Positions 14,797 through 23,015 of a DNA stretch of 25,130 nucleotides are shown here, piece by piece. Every line of letters begins with the position of its first letter. Position 1 is the first letter of the stretch. Source of the stretch: CAXMST01 sp038206985. Lineage in GTDB: Bacteria; Actinomycetota; Thermoleophilia; Solirubrobacterales; 70-9. The position numbers and the translations under genes were made by a program. Under the pieces are notes generated by a model. The model searched no databases and was not told where the DNA came from. It saw only the letters and a program-made list of their open reading frames with translations. The stretch is taken from contig JBBRAH010000042.1 of assembly GCA_038206985.1 (NCBI GenBank), positions 1 through 25,130 on the forward strand. Reading direction: 5' to 3'.

Positions 14797-15848
14797 GCGC
14801 GCGGCTCGAACAGGTAGTGGGAGACCATCCAGTCCTGGCCCTTGTTGTGGCCCCAGATCTCGGTGGTCGAAAGCAGGAACAGCCGCCAGTTGCCCAGCGC
14901 GATCTTGGCCTTGCGCCGGTTGCCGTAGACGCCCTCGAGGATCCGCAGCGCGGCATCCCGGTTCTGGTCGAGGCGCTGGAGCCAGGCGTTCAGCGTTTTG
15001 GAGTAGTGGATGCCGTTGACCGCCCAGCGCTCGCGAACGCGCAGGTCGTCCTGGAAGCTCATCAGTAGATCGTGGGAGGGCATCACGCCGGCGGTGAAGA
15101 AGCGTTCGGCGGCCCAGGAGTTCTCGTAGAGGTATCCGACGGTGCGGTGGCTGAAGACGTGCAGGAAGACAAGCCCGTCCGGCTCCAGCCAGGTGGAGAC
15201 GCGGCGCAGCATCTCCCCCCAGTTGTTGAGGTGCTCGAACATCTCGACCGAGACGACCCGATCGAAGCGCTGGGAGAGCTCGAGGTCGTTGGCATCCTGG
15301 GTGATCACCTCGACGCGATCGTCGAATCCCAGGCGTTTGGCTTCGGACTCGATCCAGCCGCGCTGCTGGGCGGAGTTGGAGACGGCGGTCACGTGGCAAG
15401 CGGGGTAGTGCTCGGCGATCCAGAGCGTCATCGCGCCCCAGCCGCAGCCGAGATCGAGCACTTTCGCGCCGTCGAAGATCTGCGCGCGGGCGCAGGTCAG
15501 GGCGAGCATCTCGTCCTCGGCCTGCTCGATGGTCGCCGTCCCCTTGGGCCAGAGGCAGCCGGAGTACTTGCGGCGCTTGCCGAGGAAGAGACCGAGGAAC
15601 TCGGGCGGCAGCGCGTAGTGCTGCTCGTTTGCCTCCTCTGTCGCGACGGCGATCGGGCCGCGGCTCTTGGTCTCGACCAGCGCACTGTGACGCTGCTCGA
15701 CACCCTCGACGCCGCCGGCCTGCTCGCGGTTGAGCACTGTGCCGATCGCAAGCCGGGAACCGGCGCGCAGAAGGACATCAGGGACGATGCCGAGCCCGAG
15801 GGCCGCATCGAGTGCCGCGTAGCGTTTTGAGGTTCTCTGATCGCTCAT
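14793..15848 (-). CDS. Cyclopropane-fatty-acid-synthase-like SAM methyltransferase
   Basis: 351-residue methyltransferase of the cyclopropane-fatty-acyl-phospholipid synthase type. The family marks are EQHYALPPEFLGLFLG (75-90) with KYSGCLW, the SAM-binding loop VLDLGCGWGAMTLW at 130-143, VTAVSNSAQQ, the acidic-His segment SVEMFEHLNNW, and a C-terminal helical region with NRRKAKIALGNWRLF. It probably alkylates a lipid or a small molecule; this shorter subgroup also contains N-methyltransferases related to plant coclaurine N-methyltransferase, so the substrate is uncertain. The ATG at 15848 (MSDQRTSKR) is preferred over an upstream start because an AAAGG ribosome-site-like stretch precedes it. 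It is last of three minus-strand genes, 85 bases after the membrane protein gene. Confidence 0.88.
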   Translation of the reverse strand: MSDQRTSKRYAALDAALGLGIVPDVLLRAGSRLAIGTVLNREQAGGVEGVEQRHSALVETKSRGPIAVATEEANEQHYALPPEFLGLFLGKRRKYSGCLWPKGTATIEQAEDEMLALTCARAQIFDGAKVLDLGCGWGAMTLWIAEHYPACHVTAVSNSAQQRGWIESEAKRLGFDDRVEVITQDANDLELSQRFDRVVSVEMFEHLNNWGEMLRRVSTWLEPDGLVFLHVFSHRTVGYLYENSWAAERFFTAGVMPSHDLLMSFQDDLRVRERWAVNGIHYSKTLNAWLQRLDQNRDAALRILEGVYGNRRKAKIALGNWRLFLLSTTEIWGHNKGQDWMVSHYLFEPRA

Positions 15849-15933
15849 CGTGCTCGCCCTTTGTCTACGCAGCCGGCCGGGGAACTGGATCAGCTGGGGT
15901 CCGGAGCGGCTCAGGAGCTTGACCGGCACGGCC

Positions 15934-16347
15934 TCAGGCGGGGAGCGCGCCCCGCTCGCCGCCGAGTCGTTGGAACCCGGCCACGGTCAAGGCGCCGGCC
16001 GCGATGACCGGGGCGATGATCAACAGCCAGGAGAGGGCATCGGCATCGAAGGCCCAGTAGGGATCGCTCAGCGGCGTCCAGTCGGGGAGCAGGTGGACGA
16101 CGACGAAGCCGAGGATCGTGGCCGCGCCCGCGGCGATGGCGGCCTCGGGCGCATAGGGGTTGCGCCGGATCGCGAGAATCACCGCCAGTGCAACGATCGC
16201 GAAGCCGAGCACGCCGACCACTCCGCCGAGTGCGGGCAGGTCTCGCGCCGGCTGGTTGAGCGAGTGGTCGAGGATGTGGGCGCCGAGCAGCGCGAGGAGC
16301 ACCAGGCCGGTTCGGGTGAGGGAGTCCATAGCGACAGAGTCTGTCAA
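15934..16347 (-). CDS. Small four-helix membrane protein of unknown function
   Basis: 137-residue hydrophobic protein with about four membrane segments: around GLVLLALLGAHIL, GGVVGVLGFAIVALAVILAI, IAAGAATILGFVVVHLL and WLLIIAPVIAAGALTVAGF. A polar loop with LPDWTPLSDPYW lies between helices three and four. I do not recognise the family. The TTG at 16347 overlaps the phosphoesterase stop in a TTGA arrangement, which suggests coupling; an ATG 18 bases further in (MDSLTRTG) would also give an intact protein. It lies between a phosphoesterase gene and a lipid-type methyltransferase gene, but that says little about its job. Confidence 0.72.
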   Translation of the reverse strand: MTDSVAMDSLTRTGLVLLALLGAHILDHSLNQPARDLPALGGVVGVLGFAIVALAVILAIRRNPYAPEAAIAAGAATILGFVVVHLLPDWTPLSDPYWAFDADALSWLLIIAPVIAAGALTVAGFQRLGGERGALPA

Positions 16348-17477
16348 TCGGCCTGCACGGGCGGTTCGAGTTCCGCGTGTGCGGCCTCCGCGAGAACCTC
16401 GACCGCCTCGGGGTCGCCCTCGTCCCCGACAAGGATCACCCGGCCGGGCCAGAAGGGACTGTCGGCCGAGGAGCGACCGAGCATCGCCGGCACATACAGC
16501 CAGCAGCCGGTGTTGTGCAGCGTGGTTTCACGGCGCGTCCACTCCGGGTCGGTCGAGGAGCGCCCGTCCTCACGGGGCAGCGCTCCACGCCGGTGGATGT
16601 GGCCGAAGATCACGTGCTCGGCGTCGATCCCGAGCCGATCGACGACCGTGTGCATCGCGTCCACACCCGAGCGGCCGATCTCCGCCAGTGAGAAGTCGCC
16701 GCCGAAGCTGCCCAGGCCGGCGCGCTCCGCGCCGCGCAGCGCGGCCGGGATCACCGCGGAGCGCAGGATGCGACCCCGCCAGTTGCGGGCGCGGCCGGTG
16801 GCGCCGCCGAGCATCTCCCAGATCCGCATTGAGGGAGCGCCTGAATCCTTGCCCTGGGCCTGGGGGTTGCGCGCGCCCTGGGCGAGGTCGAAGAGCAGGT
16901 CGTAGACGGGGGTGTGGACCTTCTCGTAGTCCTGTGGCGCGGAGCGCTTGCCGGTGCTCCTGCCGCCCAGTCGGTCCACGGAGGCGATCGAGAGACGCTC
17001 CATCGTCGGCAGGGTCACATGGCTGTCGCCATAGTGGCCGTGGGTGGCGAAGACGTCGTCGCGGACCCAGATCCCGGGGTAGTGCATCGAGAGCGTCGCC
17101 TTGCCAAGCCACTCGTCGATCCGCTCCACGTAGTGGTGTGGGGAGGTGACCGTCTCGTCGAGCGCCACCTCGGTCTCGCCCTCGTCCTCGCGGATGCGCT
17201 CGAGCCACTGGCCGAGCAGGCGGTGATCGTGGTTGCCGGGGACGAGGACGACCTCGCCGTCGGCGAACTGCTCACCGATCTGCTCGAAAAAGGGGCGGGC
17301 TCGCTCCATGGCTGTGCCGATCGGGCCGTCTCGCAGCTCGATGGTGTCGCCGAGCAGCACCAGCCTGTCGGCGTCGGCGGTGGCCTCGCTGAAGCGCTGG
17401 ATGATCTCGGGGCGGCGGAGGAGATCGGAGCCGGAGCCGGAGCCGAGGTGCAGGTCGCTGATGATTGCCGTCTTCAA
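16344..17477 (-). CDS. Calcineurin-like metallophosphoesterase
   Basis: 377-residue phosphoesterase with the full two-metal site: D8 and H10 in ISDLHLGSG, GDTIE with D44, GNHD with N82 and H83, H146 and H148 in ATHGHYGD, and GHIH with H293 and H295. The layout is typical of bacterial calcineurin-type enzymes, some of which act on UDP-diacylglucosamine or other phosphodiesters. A central insert (about 160-285) and the C-terminal VILVGDEG strand are not diagnostic. The start is TTG, seven codons before the first metal ligand, with no alternative nearby. It begins a three-gene minus-strand operon and diverges from the ALDH-oxidase fusion across 41 bases. Substrate unknown. Confidence 0.88.
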   Translation of the reverse strand: MKTAIISDLHLGSGSGSDLLRRPEIIQRFSEATADADRLVLLGDTIELRDGPIGTAMERARPFFEQIGEQFADGEVVLVPGNHDHRLLGQWLERIREDEGETEVALDETVTSPHHYVERIDEWLGKATLSMHYPGIWVRDDVFATHGHYGDSHVTLPTMERLSIASVDRLGGRSTGKRSAPQDYEKVHTPVYDLLFDLAQGARNPQAQGKDSGAPSMRIWEMLGGATGRARNWRGRILRSAVIPAALRGAERAGLGSFGGDFSLAEIGRSGVDAMHTVVDRLGIDAEHVIFGHIHRRGALPREDGRSSTDPEWTRRETTLHNTGCWLYVPAMLGRSSADSPFWPGRVILVGDEGDPEAVEVLAEAAHAELEPPVQAD

Positions 17478-17486
17478 GGGGTCGCG

Positions 17487-17492
17487 ACGATA
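17487..17492 (-). promoter_or_regulatory. Candidate -10 box (TATCGT) for the phosphoesterase gene
   Basis: Read on the minus strand, TATCGT ends nine bases before the TTG start at 17477. It lies in the 41-base divergent spacer and back to back with the TACACT candidate of the plus strand. No -35 box is clear. Confidence 0.3.
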
Positions 17493-17504
17493 CAGCGGGA
17501 GGGA

Positions 17505-17510
17505 TACACT
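17505..17510 (+). promoter_or_regulatory. Candidate -10 box (TACACT) for the ALDH-oxidase fusion gene
   Basis: TACACT ends eight bases before the ATG at 17519, a spacing that would start the message at or near the first codon. A GGGAGGG stretch further upstream is too far from the ATG, and would be upstream of the transcription start, so it is unlikely to be the ribosome site. Confidence 0.4.
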
Positions 17511-17518
17511 CAGCGCGG

Positions 17519-20500
17519 ATGGAGAGTGCGACCGCCTCGGAGCAGACCGGCGCCGCTGCGAGCGGTGCGAACGGCTCTGGGTCGGCTGACGGCATCGCCG
17601 TCGAGAACCCCGCCACCGGCGAGACGATTGCGACCGTCCCGAGCCTGAGCGGCGCCGAGGTGGCGATGCTCGCCGCCCGTGGCCGCGCCGCCCAGCCCGG
17701 CTGGGAGCAGCTCGGCTTCGAGGGACGGGCCAAGGTGCTGATGGCGGCCAAGGGTTGGCTGGTCGCCAACGGCGAGCGCGTCGTCACCACGCTTTGCGGT
17801 GAGACCGGGCGCCCGGCCGACGAGGTGCAGCTCACCGATCTCGGCTATGGCATCTCCGCACTCGAGTTCTGGGCCAAGTCCGCCCCCGGCTACCTGGCTG
17901 ACGAGCGCGTGCAGACCGCGTCGCCGGCGGTGCGCGGCGGGCGCGAGCTCGAGGTCCGCTACGCGCCGCTCGGCCTCATCGGTGTGATCGGCCCCTGGAA
18001 CTTTCCCCTGACCAACTCCTTCGGCGATTGCATTCCGGCCCTGGCCGCCGGTAACTCGGTGATCCTCAAGCCGTCCGAGGTGACCCCGCTCACCTCGCTG
18101 CTGATGGCCGAGATGCTCGACGCGGCCGGGATTCCCAAGGGCGTCTTCCAGGTCGCGACCGGAGAGGGGGAGACCGGCGCCGCCCTGGTGGACGAGGTCG
18201 ACTTCATCATGTTTACCGGCTCGACGGCGACCGGCAAGAAGGTGATGGCCAAGGCGGCCGAGACGCTGACACCGGTCAGCCTGGAGTTGGGCGGCAAGGA
18301 CCCGATGATCGTGCTGGCCGACGCCGATCTCGAGCGTGCTGCCGGCGCCGCGGTCACCTACGGGCTCAACAACTCCGGCCAGGTCTGCATCTCCGTCGAG
18401 CGCATCTACGTCGAGCAGCAGGTCCACGACGAGTTCCTCGCCAAGCTCACCGAGAAGGTCTCGACGCTGCGCCAGGGCCCGCCCGGGGAGGCCGGCAGCG
18501 TTGACGTTGGCGCGATCATCTTCCCGCCCCAGATCGAGCTAATCGAGGCCCACGTCAATGACGCCGTCGATCGTGGCGCCAAGGTCCACACCGGCGGCAA
18601 GCGCGCCGAGGGCCCGGGCCGCTTCTACGAGCCGACCGTCCTCTCAGATGTCAACCACTCGATGCGCTGCATGAAGGAGGAGACCTTCGGGCCGACCCTG
18701 CCCGTCATGCGGGTCTCCGATGCCGAGCAGGCGGTCGCGCTGGCCAATGACGGTCCCTTCGGCCTGCAGGCCTCCGTCTGGACGCGCGATGTCGCTCGCG
18801 GCCGCGAGCTGGCGCGCCGGGTCGAGGCGGGCGCGGTCTGCGTCAACGACGCGCAGGTCAACTACAACGCGCTCGAGCTGCCGATGGGCGGCTGGAAGGA
18901 GTCCGGCATGGGCTCCCGCCACGGCGCCGGGGGCATCCGCAAGTACACGCGTCAGCAGTCGATACTGATCGCCCCCGGATACACACCTTCTCGCGACCTG
19001 CACTTCCTGCCCTACTCGCCGGTGGTCACCCAGACGGTGGGCGAGACGATGGCCGCCCTGGCGATGAGCGAGGTCTTCGACGACGCCCAGCGGCGTACCC
19101 TGACCGCATTCTGCGACACGCTGATCCCGTCGCTGGAGCCGCCCGAGGGCGATTCCGATCCGACCGGCTTCTGGGATCGCTGCGCGAGCGACTCCGGTAT
19201 TCCCGAGGCGGCCGAGGTGGGCCTGCTGATGGCCGAGCTCGAGCCCGGGGCGCTCGAGGGCCTGCGCGGCCTGCTCGACGCCCTCGCCGAGAACGGGATG
19301 GCGTCCGAGGCGCCACAGGAGGCCCGCGAGCAGATCATTCAGGGATTCGCCGATTCCGGGCCGGAGGCGCTGGCCGGGGTGGCGACCCTTCGCGGACTCG
19401 CGATGAGCCTCTTCTACGCGCTCCCCGATCTCGGCACCAGGACTAACCCCAACTGGCCCGCGATGGGCTACCCGGGGCCGCTGGCGCTGCCCAAGGACCC
19501 GGCCACGGTCGAGCGGCCGATCACCCCGCGCGTTCCCGACGCAGAGGAGATCACGATCGAGGCAGACGTCGTGATCGTCGGTTCCGGTGCCGGCGGCGGC
19601 GTGATCGCCGGCGAGCTGGCAGCGGCGGGCAAGCAGGTCTGCGTGCTCGAGATGGGCGGCTACTTCGACGAGACCCAGTTCGCCGGCCTCGAGCTGACCG
19701 GCTACCAGCAACTCTTCCTCAACGGCGGCCCGTTCGCGACCGCTGAGGGTCAGGTCTCGATCCAGGCCGGCTCCTCGCTCGGCGGCGGTACGGTGCTCAA
19801 CTGGACCAACTGCTTGCGCACGCACGACTGGGTGCGCGAGGAGTGGGCGAACGAGCACGGCCTCGAGGGTCTCGACGGCTCCGGCTACGACGCTCACATG
19901 GACGCCGTCTGGGAGCGGCTCGGCGTCACCGACGAGTGCTCGGACCTCAATGGTCCCCACCAACGACTCAAGGACGGCTGCGAGGCGCGGGGCATCGACT
20001 TCCGCAAGATCACCCGCAACACGGATCCCTCCACCTACGACCCCGTGACCGCCGGCTACCTGGGCTTCGGCGACCAGTCGGGATCGAAGAACTCCACTCA
20101 GAAGACCTACCTGGCGGACGCGGCGCGGGCCGAGGTGCCGGCTGAGTTCGTCACCTGGTGCCGGGCCGAGAAGATCCTCCTCGAGGGCGGCCGGGCGGCC
20201 GGGGTCGAGGCCAACTACGCCGATCCGGACGGCCGCACAGCAAAGGTGACCGTGCGCGCCCCGCAGGTTGTGGTCGCCTGCGGCTCGATCGAGTCGCCGG
20301 CCCTGCTGCTGCGCTCGGGCATCGGCGGTCCCGCGGCCGGCAACTACCTGCGACTGCACCCGACGAGCGCGATCTTCGGCCTCTTCGAGGGCGAGCAGGA
20401 GCCCTGGTGGGGCCCGCCGCAGGCGGGGCTCTCGCACGAGTTCGAGAACCTCGGTGACGGCTACGGCTTCCTGCTCGAGTGCGCCCAGCACACGACCGGC

Positions 20501-21049
20501 CTCTACGGTGCCGCGGTGCCCTGGCGCTCGGGCCGCGACCACAAGGAGCAGATGCTCAAGTTCCCCAACGGGGCCTCGATCATCAACCTGACACGCGACC
20601 ACGGCCACGGTAGCGTGACGCTCGACTCGCGCGGGCGCGCCGTCGCGCACTATCCGCTCAGCGACGAGCTCGACATCGCCAACCTGCGCAAAGGGCTCGA
20701 GGAGATGGTTCGCACCCAGGAGGCCGCCGGTGCCCTGGAGCTGCAGATGCTCTCCCGCAAGACGCCGATCTGGCGCCGCGGCGAGGACATCGAGGCGTTC
20801 ATCGAGCAGGTCAAGAAGCTCTCGCTGGCGCCATATGAGACCGCGATCTTCAGCGCTCACCAGATGGGCTCCTGCCGGATGGGCACCGATCCCGAGACCT
20901 CGGTCGCCTCGCCCGACGGCGAGCTGCATGACACGCCGGGCGTCTGGATCGGCGACGCGAGCGCCTTCCCGACCGCCTCCGGTACGAACCCGATGTTCAC
21001 GGTGATGTCGCTCGCGCACCGCACCGCGCAGCGGATCGCCGCAGCCTGA
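17519..21049 (+). CDS. Fused aldehyde dehydrogenase - GMC long-chain alcohol oxidase-like protein
   Basis: One uninterrupted 1176-residue frame. Residues about 25-500 are a complete NAD(P)-dependent aldehyde dehydrogenase: PWNFP with N161, KPSEVTP with K184, FTGSTATGKKV, the base E256 in ELGGKDP, the nucleophile C290 in NSGQVCISVERI, and EETFGPTLPV. Residues about 515-640 are helical and start with EVFDDAQRRTLTAFCDTLIP, like the N-terminal part of long-chain alcohol oxidases and the gluconate dehydrogenase small subunit. From 682 comes a GMC flavoprotein: FAD loop VVIVGSGAGGGV, GSSLGGGTVLNWTNC, and the C-terminal pair H1114 (SAHQMGSCRMG) and N1157 (GTNPMFTVM). Known chemistry of the two parts suggests alcohol to aldehyde to acid in one protein. 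The ATG at 17519 is preferred over a TTG 54 bases upstream. The SDR gene follows 10 bases later. Confidence 0.92.
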   Translation: MESATASEQTGAAASGANGSGSADGIAVENPATGETIATVPSLSGAEVAMLAARGRAAQPGWEQLGFEGRAKVLMAAKGWLVANGERVVTTLCGETGRPADEVQLTDLGYGISALEFWAKSAPGYLADERVQTASPAVRGGRELEVRYAPLGLIGVIGPWNFPLTNSFGDCIPALAAGNSVILKPSEVTPLTSLLMAEMLDAAGIPKGVFQVATGEGETGAALVDEVDFIMFTGSTATGKKVMAKAAETLTPVSLELGGKDPMIVLADADLERAAGAAVTYGLNNSGQVCISVERIYVEQQVHDEFLAKLTEKVSTLRQGPPGEAGSVDVGAIIFPPQIELIEAHVNDAVDRGAKVHTGGKRAEGPGRFYEPTVLSDVNHSMRCMKEETFGPTLPVMRVSDAEQAVALANDGPFGLQASVWTRDVARGRELARRVEAGAVCVNDAQVNYNALELPMGGWKESGMGSRHGAGGIRKYTRQQSILIAPGYTPSRDLHFLPYSPVVTQTVGETMAALAMSEVFDDAQRRTLTAFCDTLIPSLEPPEGDSDPTGFWDRCASDSGIPEAAEVGLLMAELEPGALEGLRGLLDALAENGMASEAPQEAREQIIQGFADSGPEALAGVATLRGLAMSLFYALPDLGTRTNPNWPAMGYPGPLALPKDPATVERPITPRVPDAEEITIEADVVIVGSGAGGGVIAGELAAAGKQVCVLEMGGYFDETQFAGLELTGYQQLFLNGGPFATAEGQVSIQAGSSLGGGTVLNWTNCLRTHDWVREEWANEHGLEGLDGSGYDAHMDAVWERLGVTDECSDLNGPHQRLKDGCEARGIDFRKITRNTDPSTYDPVTAGYLGFGDQSGSKNSTQKTYLADAARAEVPAEFVTWCRAEKILLEGGRAAGVEANYADPDGRTAKVTVRAPQVVVACGSIESPALLLRSGIGGPAAGNYLRLHPTSAIFGLFEGEQEPWWGPPQAGLSHEFENLGDGYGFLLECAQHTTGLYGAAVPWRSGRDHKEQMLKFPNGASIINLTRDHGHGSVTLDSRGRAVAHYPLSDELDIANLRKGLEEMVRTQEAAGALELQMLSRKTPIWRRGEDIEAFIEQVKKLSLAPYETAIFSAHQMGSCRMGTDPETSVASPDGELHDTPGVWIGDASAFPTASGTNPMFTVMSLAHRTAQRIAAA

Positions 21050-21059
21050 GGCTGGTGGT

Positions 21060-22073
21060 ATGGACGAAGCTCTGACAGTCGCGGTCACGGGTCCCACAGG
21101 GGACATCGGTCGTGCCACGCTTCAGGCCCTCGAGAAATCGCCCGCCGTCGGCAAGGTGATCGGCATGGCCCGCCGCCCTTTCGATCCGACCGAGCACGGA
21201 TTGACCAAGGTCGAATATCGCCAGGGCGATGTGCTCGACCGCGACGCCGTCGATCGGGTGGTCGCCGGAGCCGATGTGGTCATGCACCTCGCCTTCATCA
21301 TCTTCGGCAAGCCCGACGAAGCCCAGCCGATCAACGTGGAGGGCTCGCGCAACGTTTTCGAGGCCGCCGTCGCGGCCGGTGCCAAGCGCCTGATCTACAC
21401 CTCCTCGGTTGCCGCCTACGGCTTCCACGAGGACAACCCGCAGCCGCTCACCGAAGAGATCGAGCCCCGGGGGACCGACGGCTTCTATTACTCGGCCCAC
21501 AAGGCGGAACTCGAGGCGCTGCTCGATGAGATCACCGCCGGGGCGGCCACCGAGGTCTACGTCTTCCGGCCCTCGATCGTCGCGGGGCCCGATGCCGTGA
21601 CCATGATCGAGACCGCGGTCTCCCAGTTGCCGGTCTACGGCCAGCTGCCGCTGGTGCGGCGGCTGATGGGCGAGGTTCCCTTCCTGGCGCCGGTGCTGCC
21701 CGATCCCGGGGTTCCCTTCCAGCTCGTCCACCACGACGACGTCGCCTCGGCGCTCGTGCTGGCAACCGAGGGCAAGGGGTCACCGGGGCGCTACAACCTC
21801 GCCGGAGACGGCTCGATCAGGGTTGGCGATCTGGCGCGGGCGCTGAGTTGGTGGTCTGTACCGCTGCCCTCCGGAGTGGTCGGCACGCTCGACGAGGTGC
21901 TCGACCGCGTGCCCGGTCTGCCGGCCGAGTTCGCCTGGCTGACCGCCTTCCGCGTTCCCGTGGTCATGGATACGGCCAAAGCCCACGCCGAGCTCGGCTG
22001 GCAGCCCGAGCACGACGGGGCGGAGACCCTCACCGCGATGATCGCCGGGGCCCGCGACGAGGGCATCGTCTGA
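21060..22073 (+). CDS. NAD-dependent epimerase/dehydratase (extended SDR family)
   Basis: 337-residue Rossmann-fold enzyme. The nucleotide-binding loop is VTGPTGDIG (G11, G14, G17), an acidic/aliphatic strand follows (YRQGDVLDRDAV), then ADVVMHLAF, TSSVAAYG with S115-S116, and the catalytic Y144-x3-K148 in FYYSAHKAE. The substrate region includes FRPSIVAGPDA and QLVHHDDVASALV, typical of NAD-dependent epimerase-type proteins that act on sugar nucleotides, steroids or other carbonyls. The substrate cannot be named. The ATG lies ten bases after the fusion-protein stop, with a GAGG stretch upstream, and the next gene begins four bases after its stop, so the three are probably one operon. Confidence 0.9.
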   Translation: MDEALTVAVTGPTGDIGRATLQALEKSPAVGKVIGMARRPFDPTEHGLTKVEYRQGDVLDRDAVDRVVAGADVVMHLAFIIFGKPDEAQPINVEGSRNVFEAAVAAGAKRLIYTSSVAAYGFHEDNPQPLTEEIEPRGTDGFYYSAHKAELEALLDEITAGAATEVYVFRPSIVAGPDAVTMIETAVSQLPVYGQLPLVRRLMGEVPFLAPVLPDPGVPFQLVHHDDVASALVLATEGKGSPGRYNLAGDGSIRVGDLARALSWWSVPLPSGVVGTLDEVLDRVPGLPAEFAWLTAFRVPVVMDTAKAHAELGWQPEHDGAETLTAMIAGARDEGIV

Positions 22074-22077
22074 GCAG

Positions 22078-23001
22078 ATGGCGGAGGACCGCATAGATCT
22101 CAGTTTCGGCTCCGGCAAGGAGACCTGCGCGGCCTGGTTCTACCGGCCGACCGGCGAGGGGCCGCATCCGGTCGTTGTCATGGCGCACGGCTTCGCCGGC
22201 ACTCGAGCCGCCCGCCTCGGGGCCTACGCGGAGCGCTTCCGTGACGCCGGGATCGCCGCCCTGGTGTTCGACTACCGCTACTTCGGCGACTCCACGGGTG
22301 AGCCGCGCCAGCTGATCTCGATCAAGCACCAGCTCGAGGACTGGCGCGCGGCGATCGATTTCGCGCGCACACTGGACGGTGTCGATCCGGCGCGAGTTGC
22401 GTTATGGGGATCCTCATTCTCCGGTGGTCACGTGGTCCAGCTCGCCGCGGAGAACCCCCAGATCAGCGCCGTGATCTCGCAGACTCCGTTCGCGGACGGT
22501 CCCAGCACGCTCAAGGTCGCGGGCCTCCCGGTCATCTGGCGGCTCACTGTCGCCGGGCTGAAGGATCTCGGGCGTGCGATCCGCGGGCGCGAGCCGTACC
22601 GGCTACCCGCGGTCGCCCGGCCCGGGGAGGCGGCGGCCATGTCCCAGCCGGGCAGCCTCGAGGGCTACACGGCTCTCTTCGACGAGCCCGGCGAGTTCCG
22701 CAACGAGTACTGCGCCCGGGTCGGGCTCGTGCTCGGTGGCTACATGCCCTCCCGCAAGGCGTCGAAGGTGCGCTGCCCGCTGCTTGTTCTCACCTGTGCC
22801 GGCGACGCCGTCACCCCGCCGCCGCCGGCCCGCAGGATGGCCGAGCGGGCGCCGCGGGGAGAGAACATCGACTACGAAGCCCGCTGGGGCCACTTCGACA
22901 TCTACGTGGGCGAACTGTTCGAGCGCACGATCGCCGATCAGGTCGGGTTCCTGCGCGAGCACCTGGCGCCGGTCGATGCTGCGACCGCGGCATCGATCTG
23001 A
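22078..23001 (+). CDS. Alpha/beta hydrolase
   Basis: 307-residue serine hydrolase without signal peptide. Marks of the fold are VVVMAHGFAGTR (oxyanion segment), LVFDYRYFGDSTG, the nucleophile elbow ALWGSSFSGGHV with S113, a lid region of about 80 residues, and the late acid and histidine in CAGDAVTPP and WGHFDIYVG. The elbow reads G-x-S-x-S-G, a variant seen in a large group of uncharacterised bacterial hydrolases sometimes annotated as acetyl-xylan esterase- or dienelactone-hydrolase-like. The gene starts four bases after the SDR stop and ends the plus-strand operon, converging on the patatin-like gene. An esterase acting on a product of the upstream oxidising enzymes is possible but only an inference. 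Confidence 0.88.
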   Translation: MAEDRIDLSFGSGKETCAAWFYRPTGEGPHPVVVMAHGFAGTRAARLGAYAERFRDAGIAALVFDYRYFGDSTGEPRQLISIKHQLEDWRAAIDFARTLDGVDPARVALWGSSFSGGHVVQLAAENPQISAVISQTPFADGPSTLKVAGLPVIWRLTVAGLKDLGRAIRGREPYRLPAVARPGEAAAMSQPGSLEGYTALFDEPGEFRNEYCARVGLVLGGYMPSRKASKVRCPLLVLTCAGDAVTPPPPARRMAERAPRGENIDYEARWGHFDIYVGELFERTIADQVGFLREHLAPVDAATAASI

Positions 23002-23015
23002 TCAACAGTCGCTGC

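Noticed and set aside
15072..15830. Plus-strand frame of 252 codons opposite the methyltransferase gene
   Set aside because: Shadow of the methyltransferase, whose SAM-binding loop and other motifs lie on the minus strand.
18644..21118. Open frame of 824 codons on the minus strand, antisense to the ALDH-oxidase fusion gene
   Set aside because: Long antisense frames are expected in GC-rich coding DNA; the translation has no recognisable domain, is rich in Arg/Gly/Val repeats of low complexity, and the plus-strand protein has intact catalytic motifs throughout.
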